64,000 nt of DNA from Trichoderma breve (lineage: Eukaryota; Ascomycota; Sordariomycetes; Hypocreales; Hypocreaceae). The notes under the pieces were generated by a model. The model had not been told where the DNA came from and did no database searches. It saw nothing but the letters and a program-made list of their open reading frames with translations. The stretch is from assembly GCF_028502605.1 (NCBI RefSeq), contig NC_079236.1, positions 1-64,000 on the forward strand, in the 5' to 3' direction. How positions within the stretch are numbered: position 1 is the first letter of the stretch; every line of letters starts with the position of its first letter. A program made the translations under genes and the position numbers. Below, piece by piece: positions 34,601 through 45,239 of this stretch.

Positions 34601-36079
34601 TATATCAATGATTTAAGAGGCTCGACTGTGGAAGAAATTACTCAAGATGTAAGGAGAAGGAGATGATTCACCAGGAGCACGGGGGGGAGATATCTGTCTC
34701 TGATATACATCCTTGAAAATATGGCTACTGCTGCGTAAATTCTCATCAACTGATGTGTAACTCGTAGCCGTGTCAGCTCGAAAATAGACCACATCAGCGT
34801 CTGACCCCAATTAGAGTCTGTTAACGGTATCCACGTCAGACATCACAGTGTCATCACGAAAGCTTGTTTACAACAAAGTTCAGCGTTGGTGATTTTTCTC
34901 TTACCGTCAGCAATGATGACATGCTCATAGTCAGCAATGGTTATAGGACAGCTTGAAGAGATGTAAGCTTGTGAGAATGACGCAAGTTACAGCCCTACAG
35001 AGCTATGCCCGTGTATATTTCCGAGGTCCGAGCAAAAGACTGGACTCTCTTATGTAAATGTGGCGATAAGGTTTTATCCTCAGATCAGCCACAGTAACGC
35101 TTTAGTAGGTACCCTGGCACTGCTTTACATGATCACAATATTAGCTCAAGATCCAATCCAACATCATCCAGAAGTGCTGATATTTAGTAAGTGATCAAAA
35201 TTCCGAGGTTTCTTTTGTCGATTAGCTAAATGTACACATTATACGCCATATTTAGTAATACTTTGTTGCAGTACAGCTTTGCGAAGTCAATGGTCGCAGT
35301 GTTAGGATCTCATGTGCGAACGGCCGTTTCTGAACTGAATTAATTATGATGCTTTCTTCGCCTGCATGGCTATCTACCATCCAATAATCGCTCTTCTGGT
35401 TTACTTTGGTCATACGGTTATATGACTGTCCTGGTGACAATCGCAGTAATCTCGTGACTGGATTCTGAAATCTAGAAAGAGAAACACATGGCTCTGCCCA
35501 AATGCTCTGAGGTGGAGCTGCAGAAGCTCTAACTATGGCTAATGTAGGTATGGATGCATCAGAGTAGTGTCTCTGACTCGGCCAATTACCACTCTGCCAT
35601 GCTAGTGCAGCGCTAGCTTTATTTCCTATTTGCCGATTAATGTATCCAAAATCCCCTGAGTATGCCCCCTGGTAGTAGCAATACAGATCTGCCGATATAG
35701 GCGGTCATCTCGGAATCCTGGAGAAATCTAGCAGAATCGCCGTAATTCTTTGGGAAATACAAGTGTCTTTGAGTAAGCAGAGGTCAATGAGGGTATTACG
35801 GTCATAGTAGAAACAACTTCGCCCCATTAATACGCGGCCCGTCTGATGTAAACAAGATGATTCTACACAGTGAAGGCTGCAAACGTGGAGAGGAATAACG
35901 CAACTTAGAACTTCTGCATTTTGCAAGACGTACTTTGCGGTGTTTCATGGGATATAGAAGCCAGTCCCTTGCAGGCGAGAAGGGGTGTATTCGTATGCTG
36001 AGTACCTTGTAGTCAGCAACTCTATTATCTTATTCAGCTAATAGCGTATTAAAGTTAAACAGCACAATCGTCGTTCAAG
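34601..36079. other. Intergenic region, no gene supported
   Basis: About 1.5 kb. The part next to 34600 is the likely promoter and leader of the asparagine synthetase-like gene. Short frames elsewhere have no motifs. Confidence 0.5.
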
Positions 36080-36474
36080 ATGACCATTGCATTGAATGCT
36101 GCCCCGTCTTTTGAAGAGCTGGTTCTGCAAAATGCTTGCAAGAACGGTATCCACTAAATTCAGCTTGCTAAGTCTGAACGGCTATTAGTCGACATAACGA
36201 GTTCCTGATGACGCAACTCGAAGTAGGTGTAGACCAAATTGAAGGAGAAGAATGTATTGAAATGTTATCAACATGTGAATTTAATACAAAATTCAAGGAC
36301 ATCCGTATAAACCAAGTAGGACTGCATGAAACTGGTTTGAAAATTTCCTCCAGGGTATCTATGAAGGGTAATTATCGGCTACTTTTTGGTGCCCTTGACG
36401 AGGTATCTAAAAAAGCTATGGGAAACATCCTCTTCATTAAAAGAGTAAGCTGGACGCGCGAAATAGCATCATAG
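36080..36474 (+). pseudogene. Unrecognised coding relic with frame breaks
   Basis: An ATG at 36080 opens MTIALNAAPSFEELVLQNAC and stops after 25 codons. The same frame then reads IQLAKSERLLVDITSS, and a shifted frame continues MTQLEVGVDQIEGEECIEML onward to a stop at 36474. The text looks protein-like across all three pieces. No splice solution keeps the frame, so a decayed gene is more likely than a real one. No family is recognised. Confidence 0.3.
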
Positions 36475-36810
36475 CAAATAAACTACTTATTCGTGAAACC
36501 CGTTAAACGCCATGATGTGCAGTTGGTATGAATGTTTGTGAGGGCTCAATGTTTTCAGCACCCAACTTAGTGGAGTTCAAATAACGAGGGAAGACTGCAA
36601 TCGCCATGTGGGGTGTGAACAAGCAAACCCCAATGTTCACGGAAAGCCGTGAATAGTATTGACAATTTATAAGCATGTATTCTACATAATAACCATGCAA
36701 AAGTTTAGTGTTGACACCTGTTTACGAAACTATAAAGATCAAGTTAAAACGTCTCCAAGCTCATTTCATGCACTCAGCGTTGGCATTATTTATCTGAGCT
36801 TGACAAGAAC

Positions 36811-37755
36811 ATGACTGCGGAAACTCTCTCGCTTGTAGGCAAGACTGCCTTGATCACTGGATCCGGCAGAGAAACTGGCATCGGGGCTGCCATCGCCAGA
36901 GTGTTTGCCCGAAACGGTGCAGCTGTTGCAATCCACTATGTCTCAGAGAGCTCTAAAGCGAGGGCCGAGAAAGTAGCAGCCGACATTAGTCGGGAATTTG
37001 GAACTAAAACAACTGTTGTACAAGGAGCGCTGGAAAAAGCTAGCGCTTCGACGAAGATTGTCCAAGAGGCTCTGGAAGGGCTTAACGCCGACCACATTGA
37101 CATTCTCGGTACGTACTTGAATCAGCCTTACATCTTGTAAATAAGACTCGAAAGTGGCTAACAATTTGATGTGATCCAGTGAATAATGCTGGCTACGGAA
37201 GCCCAACGAATCTCACAGAGGCGACGCCGGAATTACTAGAAGCCGAATTCGGGATCAATGTCTTTGCCACCATTTACCTGACACAAGCTGTTATAGGAAT
37301 AGGGAAAATGCCCAGAGGAGGGCGTATTATCAACGTTGGCTCCATCGTCTCAAAACTTGGCCTTGAAATCAGCGCAGTCTATGCCGCGGCAAAGGCTGCG
37401 CAGGATAGCCTTACAGCATCCTGGGCTGGTCAGGTGAGCTCCCTTACCCAGACTCCTATTCTCACAGGGCAAACCTTCTCACAGCAAGTACTAGCTTGGC
37501 CGTAGCCATGGAATTACCGTCAATACTCTTGCGCCGGGACCAATGATGACAGACATGTCGAAAGAGTTTTTGGTTGCACCCGACGGATCTGCATCTGAAT
37601 TACAGACCGGGATGCTGGCACAGACGCGAGCTGGGTCACGAATTGGGACGGTCAATGATATGGCCGATGCTGCGTTACTGCTAGTCTCAGAGAAGAGCCG
37701 CTGGCTTACCGCACAGTGGATTTCGGTCAGCGGCGGAGTGACTGGAACTATGTAA
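36811..37755 (+). CDS. Short-chain dehydrogenase/reductase (classical SDR)
   Basis: Three exons (36811-37108, 37180-37433, 37495-37755) give 270 residues. The Rossmann motif is TGSGRETGIG (near residue 17) and VNNAGYG is the NNAG motif. The catalytic Tyr/Lys pair is YAAAK, preceded by NVGSIVS with the catalytic Ser. LGRSHGITVNTLAPGP and the C-terminal VSGG are usual for FabG-like reductases. The third exon begins at the acceptor TACTAG (37494), which gives exactly the LGRSHGI text. It probably reduces or oxidises a small carbonyl or alcohol substrate. A TATA-like TATAAAG lies at 36731-36737. It precedes the regulator at 38.9 kb on the same strand. Confidence 0.9.
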
Positions 37756-38861
37756 TCAGGAGTGTTAAGGCTCGCCATGGTATGCGCAAGCCATAGCGCT
37801 ATTATACAGTGGATGTACAGTAAGGCGGCGGAGGTTAACTTGGCGGAGGTTAACTTGCAATAGATTTTGCTTTTGCGCCGGATCCAAAAGTTCTTTCGCC
37901 TCGCTCGCCTGTCTATGTGATGAATTAGTAGTGCCGGCATGGTCGCCAAATAACAAATTTCCTGTATATTGATATCGTGACTCACAGATTTGACCATATT
38001 ACCAACTACCCATCAGCAATGCAACTTTCTTCACAGCTAGGCATGTATGAGAATGAGGTAGCTCCTTCTCATAGAGTGATAGGCCTAATACGCGCATCTC
38101 CACCTACCGTCCGGCTCCTTGGACTGTCCGTTCCGAATACTCTCATCCCTTGCTGTACATCGGTGGCCGTGATTGTAGCTTAGGCGTACTTATGTAGCGC
38201 GGGATACGTTCAAGGCTTCAGAGCTGGAAAACAAAAAGCCATTGGCCGTTGCAAAAATCTCGGCTTGATGGCCTTCGAATAGCTAGTCGCTTTTCTTGTC
38301 CAGGTCCATGGTTGGACGGAAGATGTCTGCGTAGAAAGAGCTATAACTTCAATAGAATCGCCGCGAAAAGCACGAGGTAGGTATTGGAAAGATATACATC
38401 AACCTAGATGAATGGGTTCTAGACAGGCGGCTTAAAGGATGGCAACCTTTGAAACAATGCGAATAGCTGTAATTCGGCTTAAAAAGATGATTTAATGGCC
38501 CATCTGACATGTAGTGGTTGACATCACTCGGCAAGGAGAGGTTAGAGTCCGGTCGCCAAGCTCCGCATGGTATCGCAATTCTCTGAACATGTCTATGCTC
38601 CACATACAATATGGTGCTACCCAGGGCTGTAGATCTCACTAGCACTGAAATTAAGGAGACTAATAGCACTACTGTACTATTAATCCTGCCGCGCCTGACA
38701 AATGTAGGATCATTAATAAGCCAATTATTGCACGGAACTCCGTGAAATGGACTTTAGAAGACAATGGGGTAACTCACGCCCTGGAATTCACGCAGAAGAC
38801 ATTAGCTCGACAAAGTTCTTCTCCCGACTATGAACTGTAACATCTGGTTGTAACTATCAAA
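37756..38861. other. Intergenic region, no gene supported
   Basis: It contains a 15-bp direct repeat (ggcggaggttaactt twice near 37826-37856). Short frames are present but without motifs. The final part is the promoter of the 38.9-kb regulator. Confidence 0.5.
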
Positions 38862-40771
38862 ATGCATAAAGAGCAAAAGCGCATACCTTCCAGCACCTGC
38901 GAAGCAAGCCGCCATTGTCCGCTATGCAAGAGATCATTTGCTAAAGGTATGACAATGTCTGAAAGCCCCCAGAAGAGAATCCAGTGGCAGTATCCTTATT
39001 TCTGACACAAATCGGTGTCTATCTGCTAGAATCCTCACGCAAGCGGCACTACTACTACTGTCGCTCCAAACTTCCTGACACGAACATTTCTCGGAAGCGA
39101 TCTTGCGGTGCATGTGTTCGGGCAAAGACTCGTTGCATCGTGCCTAATGATTCTGTTTCAGAAACCTGTGTTCGCTGCCATGAGCGGAGCATGGAATGTG
39201 ATGTTGCTGCGGTGGCACGGCGAACAGGAGAGCCTCATGGAGGCAGCGTGGGTTCAACCCCTAGCGCATCTAACTCCAGCAGAAAGAAAAATAAGGCAGA
39301 AGTTCATGAGAGTACAACATCTGTGGCCCTCTCCCGAGCATCTAGTCAATCCATAAACTTGGAAGATATAACATTTCCACAAGCCTCTCTTAACTCTGCA
39401 GCCTCCCTTGGATGGTCAACGGAAGACAATTGGAATACTATCCTCAGAGACTTCGATATGTTTGGGCTTGAGATTCCACTTGATCACCAGAGTACTCATT
39501 CTCTACTTTATCCATTCAATGAAGAGCACATTCTGTTGGAAAACAGTATATCCCCCCTAGCACTGGGAAACTTATCTGGCCCTTCGCTGTTTGAACATCG
39601 GATCTTTACTCGGCCGAATCAAGGTCCCCTGGTGTCATTGGCAATGCGGATATTGCGGTCGTATCCTTTTATGATGCTCCAAAAAACAGCGCTACCTCCG
39701 TTTATTAGCCCTTTGCAATCAAATTGGGCTGAGACTGGGGTAGGACCGCCGCAACAGGTCAGTTAATCCATCTCCTCACCAGCAAGTACGCAAACACTTG
39801 TCATCTGTCATCAGACAGCTCAAGACCGAAAATCGAACTATCATAATCCGCTCTTAGCTTCCTAAGGCATTTCTCTGGATGGTAGCCCTTTTTACTGACA
39901 TTTTATTAATGACTAGTCTCTACTTACATGCATGGGTCTAGTGCAGCTATTCAAGAGTCGAACCGATTCAACCAAAAATCTTGTATGGAGGCTGATTAAG
40001 CTCGAACAAGAGAATATATTTTCCAAGGTATGTGCTGGTCTTGTTCTTGTCATTTGAATCCGTGATCAACTGTTGGTAGCATGCGGCATTCGACAAATGG
40101 GAGCTCCTGGCTGCTTTTCAATCTCTACTCGTCTACTGTTTGCTGCGACTCCAAGAACAGCCATTGGGCAATGACGGCTTCGAAGCCGCCCTTCTGACCA
40201 CAGTGAATGTAAGCTAGCCGCAAACCAACCCTTCCCACATTATAATATGCGCTCTGCTCTGACAACCACGGAAGCATGTATTTAACGCGCTAGCATCATT
40301 GGCTGGTGGAATCCGCAAGATGAAGCTTCCCGACGATCCCAGCGTAACCTGGATGGATTGGGTCTACAACGAATCAAGGAGACGGTGAGTATGGTTGTGA
40401 ACAATTGTCATTGCTCGATTCATACTAATCAACCGGGCAGGACGGTGCTTATCTTCCAGATTCTTAATATCTTAATTGAGATATCCACGGAGGCTTCTTC
40501 CTATCCGACTTGCGGTTTTGTTCTTGTACCTCTCGCAAACAATGCAAGCTTGTGGAATGCAGATAACATAGAGGAATGGCGAACAGAGTTTGTACTCTGC
40601 AACAAGGAGCGGAAAATACACGGGCTCTCTCAAACTGGAGTATTGACGAAGTTACAGTTGGCTGACGAGTGTGTGAGACTGAGTAAGCTGAGTTCTCTGG
40701 AGTGGGAAGAATGGAGGGCCGAGGTTGGTGAGATAGGGACACTTGTGATGATAGTGGGAGCGTTGTTATAG
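38862..40771 (+). CDS. Transcription factor with C2H2-type finger plus Zn2Cys6 cluster
   Basis: Exons are inferred at 38862-38946, 39030-39757, 39917-40027, 40080-40208, 40275-40384 and 40441-40771, giving about 497 residues. The N-terminus has a finger of form CPLCKRSF..RHYYYC, a C2H2-like unit whose last ligand is Cys and which is split by intron 1. A Zn2Cys6 cluster follows directly (CGAC, then C after VRAKTR, then CVRC and MEC). This double-zinc architecture is known in a subset of fungal regulators. The C-terminal part (MGLVQLFKSRT, HAAFDKWELLAAFQSLLVYCLLR, VFNALASLAGGIRKM) is the kind of fungal TF region found in cluster regulators. The exact borders of exon 3 are the least sure. It is a nuclear regulator with unknown targets. 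Confidence 0.82.
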
Positions 40772-41196
40772 TTCGATGAGTGTCTTCTCCAAGATCTTGA
40801 AGTCCACGGCTTGTGCACCAGACTCATCTAGTAATTGGAGATTGTCTTTGGTAGGTTTCTGGGTACAAAGCCTGATAAATCTGGTCATCCGTAATGAAAG
40901 AAGACCAAAATGCTAGTCGGAATTAAGTTGGTTTATTCCCTCTCACTGAAGTTTGCTATCGTATTAATATTCAGAGAAACTGAAGTTTTGTTATAGCGAT
41001 ACTCAATCTGCCAACTATGTGACTGTGAATGATATGTATTGATGTATTGAACTGTGGTAAAATATTGGTTAACAGGTCAAGCAATAAAACATAGAAGGTG
41101 AAATAATTATGTATAGTCCACGACTAGTTTCATGAGATAAATTCATCATCAGTACTTCGAAAATACAGTATTGACAGGAAATCGATTTATTAAATA
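40772..41196. other. Convergent intergenic spacer
   Basis: This is an AT-rich spacer between the ends of the regulator (plus strand) and the kinase-like gene (minus strand). Nothing else is seen. Confidence 0.5.
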
Positions 41197-42341
41197 TCAT
41201 TCTGAAGTTGCCGGTTTGGGCTGGCCAAGAATGACATCGATGACCTTATGGTCGTCATAAGCGGCAACGGTGCGCTCACACAAGGCCGCCACTCGCTCTT
41301 TGCTCTGCAAACCATCAGGACAGATGAGCCAGATGACGTTGGTCATGAAGGAGCGTCGAAACTCGATCATGACTTCAGGGTCATTGTGACGGTCAAACCT
41401 GGGCCCGCCAAGGCGATGCAACGTATCGAGGTAGTGATCCAGGATCTCCATTTCATGTGAGCGACGGTCTTCAACACTTAGCATGGCTGTCATGTGATAG
41501 ACAACATCGTGGAAGCAGGATCCAAAATGGAAGGCTGACCAGTCAAGGAAGCCGATGCGTCCGCTAGACGTAAAGTAGACGTTGCCGATGTGGGTATCGC
41601 CGTGAAGGAGTGTACGGAATCTCGGATTACGTTCCGCATAATAGCGGTCTAGTGCCTCATTACATCGCTTACCATCCATCAGGTACTCAGGTAGCTGGGG
41701 ACGGCCAGGAGCTCGTACGACTTCATCCCATGGCATGCACATGAATTTCATGGCCGGGTCGTAGTTATTCCAAATCCCTAGCTAGCAGTTAGATACCGTG
41801 GTGGATCCAATTGAGGGAAAAAACAATCAACAGGGGATTCATTACATGGATGGTCATCCTGGCTCTGGCCCCAGTACTGCGCATGCAGACCAGCCAACTG
41901 CTCAACACCGTTCAAGACTTTCTCAACTGGATACGAGGCGGTCTCGGTGGGGAAAGTGCAGCCCTCGGTAGTCAAATCGTTCATGATGGCGATACCCTGC
42001 TTGTCACTCAAACCACTCCACCAGCTCTTCGGGAAAATCATGTTTTTGACGTTTGGCGCAACTTTAGCAAAGAACTCGGCCTCTCGTTGCGCGAGGCTAA
42101 CTGTCCATGGCTGCGCTTCAATCATCTTAGGGTCGAAGACGCCTTTGATGCAGATGTGGTTTGGCTGCGCATCGCTGCTCTCATCTTCATATGTAATGGC
42201 ATAGAATAGTTTGCTGGCCGTACCCCAAATGTTAGAGGTATTCTCGATTGACTTGACCCTGTACCCTAGCTTCTCTCCTAACCACTGGGGAGTAATGTCT
42301 GAGGGGAGAGCCGGTAGTTGTTCGCTTGCTGTATCAGACAT
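41197..42341 (-). CDS. CHK/aminoglycoside phosphotransferase-like kinase
   Basis: Two exons (42341 to about 41844, then about 41778 to 41197, across an intron of about 65 bp) encode about 360 residues. The catalytic loop HGDTHIGN, with Asp as base, is near residue 255, and the metal-binding block GFLDWSAFHFG follows. An N-terminal lysine in ICIKGVFDP fits the ATP-binding strand. This is the EcKL/CHK-like branch of the protein-kinase-like fold. Members phosphorylate small molecules (choline, steroids, antibiotics); the substrate is unknown. An in-frame upstream Met at 42380 would add 13 Lys-rich residues. The Met at 42341 is preferred because the extra stretch looks like A-rich leader sequence. 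Confidence 0.85.
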
Positions 42342-43669
42342 CTTTTCGTTTTTTTTTTCTTTGCTATCAACAATTTTCAAGCAAGGATAAGGTTAGTAGA
42401 TAAAGTATAGAATGGGCATAGAAGGAACATAGACACAGAAAATGCGAAGTGCTCTGATGTTGGAAAGCAGCTGGAGCTCCTGTGTCTTATATAACCAACG
42501 CCTCTATTGATTGTCCTTAAGAATCCATCGATATCTGCAATGTACTCCATATTTCCATTATTCTCAAACAAGTAGTAGTATTTATTATCAAAATCGCTTC
42601 TGGCAGGGTTGTTAGCCCTTGTAGGCAGTGTAGCTATAGGTATCAATGCAACCAGCGTCTCGCTTGCAGATGCGGATTCTACTGCTCTGTATCACGTCCA
42701 ACAACATAATCGAACTCCACAAAGACTAGCCGGTGGTTAAAAAGCGGTGTACGAAAAAATTCTAGACAAGCAAAGCAAATAAATGATGGTATGCGCTTGG
42801 CGGTAATGATGCGCAGTATGTACTAGCGGAAGTCGCATTCCACGCGTTCAAAACAGTTTGCATCAGCATTGATGCAGATCATTTCATTCAGTTTCCTCTC
42901 GCTTGCCAAGCGGCGCCAATTTCAGGGCCTTTAGTACCGAGCGTGGGGACTAAGCCTCATTCATTCTTTATCTCCTTGGATAATCTTTTTAGTGATACTC
43001 GCGGAGACGAGGGACCACTTGAGTAAACTTATCGTTTATTAGAATGTCCGTGTAGTTTGCCGCACTCCCAGTCAATGCAGCGTCTAACCTTCGAGCCTTG
43101 TTGCTTTGCTGCCGGAAGCCAAAGGCGAACTGCGGAGTGGAGTGGATCTAAATCGCCTGATTTTCAACCCGCTCGGTAGCAGAGATATCCGGTACTCAAG
43201 TGCTGCGGTTACTAGCCAAGAACTAGTGTGACCAATTTACGCACTTGCGTACTCGGCTATACCAAAAACGATTTGATGTTGAGTAACTACTGGAGCTATA
43301 CAACCGGGATTTGTAAAGAAAAAAGGAAGAGAGAGAAGGGGAAGAAGCGTTCCGTTATCTATCTAGGATGTAGTACTACTATGACCAAGCTTCACATTAT
43401 TTGTCAACTGTTACGTCTTGCAGAGTAAATAATCACGGCCCGCGCCTTCAAATTGTCTTCCTGGCCCAGACGCTGAACTTCGAAACAAATGTCAAATGAC
43501 CCCAGTTACCCTAGGAAGCAAACTCATTCACAAAACTTGATGTAGATATACTTGTACTCACCTGTCACATTCATAAACCCTTCTCTCATCAGTCTTGGCG
43601 ATTTATTTTGCGTCTCAAAGACGCAAAAGAGAGAAACAGAAACTGCAAGTCACTGGCGGTAATACAACC
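42342..43669. other. Intergenic region, no gene supported
   Basis: About 1.3 kb upstream of the kinase-like gene. No motif-bearing frame is visible. A purine-rich patch (aaaaaaggaagagagagaagg) lies near 43317-43340. Confidence 0.5.
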
Positions 43670-43850
43670 ATGGCTAAAGATTTGACAACGAGTGTGTATG
43701 AGTCTTTCCAAACCGAGGGCCAGGCGCCCACCTTAATTATTGTAACAATCGTCTTCACTATCCTTTCTAGCTTTATTGTGCTCTTATGCCTCTATGTTCG
43801 AGTCTCACTTGGCCTATTTTCTAGCTAGTATTGGCTGATGCTTGCGGGTG
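43670..43850 (+). pseudogene. Truncated rhodopsin-like membrane protein relic
   Basis: From an ATG in good context (accATGG, 43670) the frame reads a short polar N-terminus. One hydrophobic helix (LIIVTIVFTILSSFIVLLCL) and YVRV follow, then a TAG at 43826-43828. Just past the stop the text YWLMLAGG appears in the same frame, like the 'DDWLMLA' segment of fungal extracellular-membrane/rhodopsin-like (CFEM-GPCR type) proteins. The rest of the family's seven helices is missing. It is probably a dead 5' fragment. Confidence 0.5.
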
Positions 43851-44941
43851 GTATGTGATGCGGCTGTTACTGACCAATCTCTGTAATTATTAAAAAAAAA
43901 GTTCTTTATATCGTTATTATTAGGATGATATTACGAATATAGCTTTTACTTATGTTGAACGATTTGACATCGATAATGTGTGAAGTAAGCAAGTGTTTAA
44001 TGATGTCACCCAGTCTATATTTCACACGCTATCTACCTGTCTCGATTACAATCGAGGTGCAAAAGTTCAAATGTCCAAAGTTGCGTGAAATGAATAACAC
44101 GATCCTTGTTTGGAAAGTGTTTGTTTAAATGAAACGTATTCTTGAAGACAGAAATATACTGTTTTTAATCGAAAAGGTAAGTAAGTGATTTATGTTACAA
44201 GGTATTTCTAAAATGCATCATATAAGACAACCTAATAACAGCAACTCGCTAAGAGAAAGAGAGAAAAAATGAAATCTAGTGAAAGAAATAAACGGCAAAG
44301 ATTGTATAGTTCGATTGGTTGGTTGGTTCATTCTTAATGCTTACTAGGTAAACTAATAACATAAATTATCACCAAACAATTTGAAGTACGATCTGCTATG
44401 TCCAGCTCTAGCATTTGCTACATGTAATATTTGCAAAGATGATGCGATTGTGTCAACATGAAGACCTGTATCAGGCTGTGGAGAGTGTATGTTTGAGATG
44501 GGGGAAACGGAGGGGCATAGGTCTCGTATTTTGCCCCAGTGTCTGGAAATCCTTGAACTAGGAGGGCCTTACTAATAGCGTAGCTACTATAAGATGAATT
44601 GCGCTATTGGGTGTTTCCGATATCACATCTTACTCACTTCCCACACTCGTGTGTATCACAAATGCTCTCATTATAGCTCTAAATCTTATACCCGGCAGTC
44701 TTAGAAGTTTGTAGAATCATTAATCATTGGTAAACAGTTTCAAAGCAGTTCGATGGTTCCATAAAGTTCATATAAGTCTATTGTGGTCGAGAATGCGGGA
44801 GTGTATAAGACATCCTATAAGTCAAATCTCCTCCAACAAAGTTTTCAAAGGTAAATTAGAGGCTAATACAAGAGCTTATAAGACTAGTAACACCTGTAAA
44901 ATAACCAGTTTTATACTCAATCTTGCCCCTGTCTTGCCTTT
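43851..44941. other. AT-rich gene-poor stretch
   Basis: No supported gene. The stretch has many short A/T runs, and the 44.7-44.9 kb frames lack motifs. Confidence 0.5.
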
Positions 44942-45239
44942 TTAGTTGGCAGCAAGGCATGCAGCAGCACCAGAATTGCAGTACTTCAGACCGTTAGTTA
45001 TATTGTAACGCTATGTATTCAGCAGCACTTACGTGTGAACAAGCATCCGAGGGGTTATCACACTGATTTGCAATGGAATTTGCAAAGCAATTGGCGAGAA
45101 TTTGGCAGTTAAATGCATCACCAATACAACAGCCGATAATGTGATTGTTGCAATTCCCGAAACAGCCAAGTGGGACTGTCTCCGCGAAGACGCTTGCAGC
45201 CTGAAGGATGGCAATTCCGAGTACAACAGAAGGACGCAT
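44942..45239 (-). CDS. Small secreted cysteine-rich protein (effector candidate)
   Basis: Two exons (45239-45033 and 44983-44942) with a 49-bp intron (GTAAGT..GAAG) give 82 residues. A clear signal peptide (MRPSVVLGIAILQAASVFA) precedes about 63 mature residues with ten Cys. These include the motifs GCFGNC, IGCCIG and ACSHYCN, and a final AC near the end. Size, secretion signal and even Cys number fit small secreted effectors or antimicrobial-like proteins of filamentous fungi. It is not a recognised family from sequence alone. Without splicing the frame would end in a less Cys-rich tail, so the spliced form is preferred. It lies in a gene-poor AT-rich neighbourhood, a common place for effector genes. 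Confidence 0.72.

Noticed and set aside
37826..37856. 15-bp direct repeat as a regulatory element
   Set aside because: Only two copies with no known binding-site match; probably a chance duplication.
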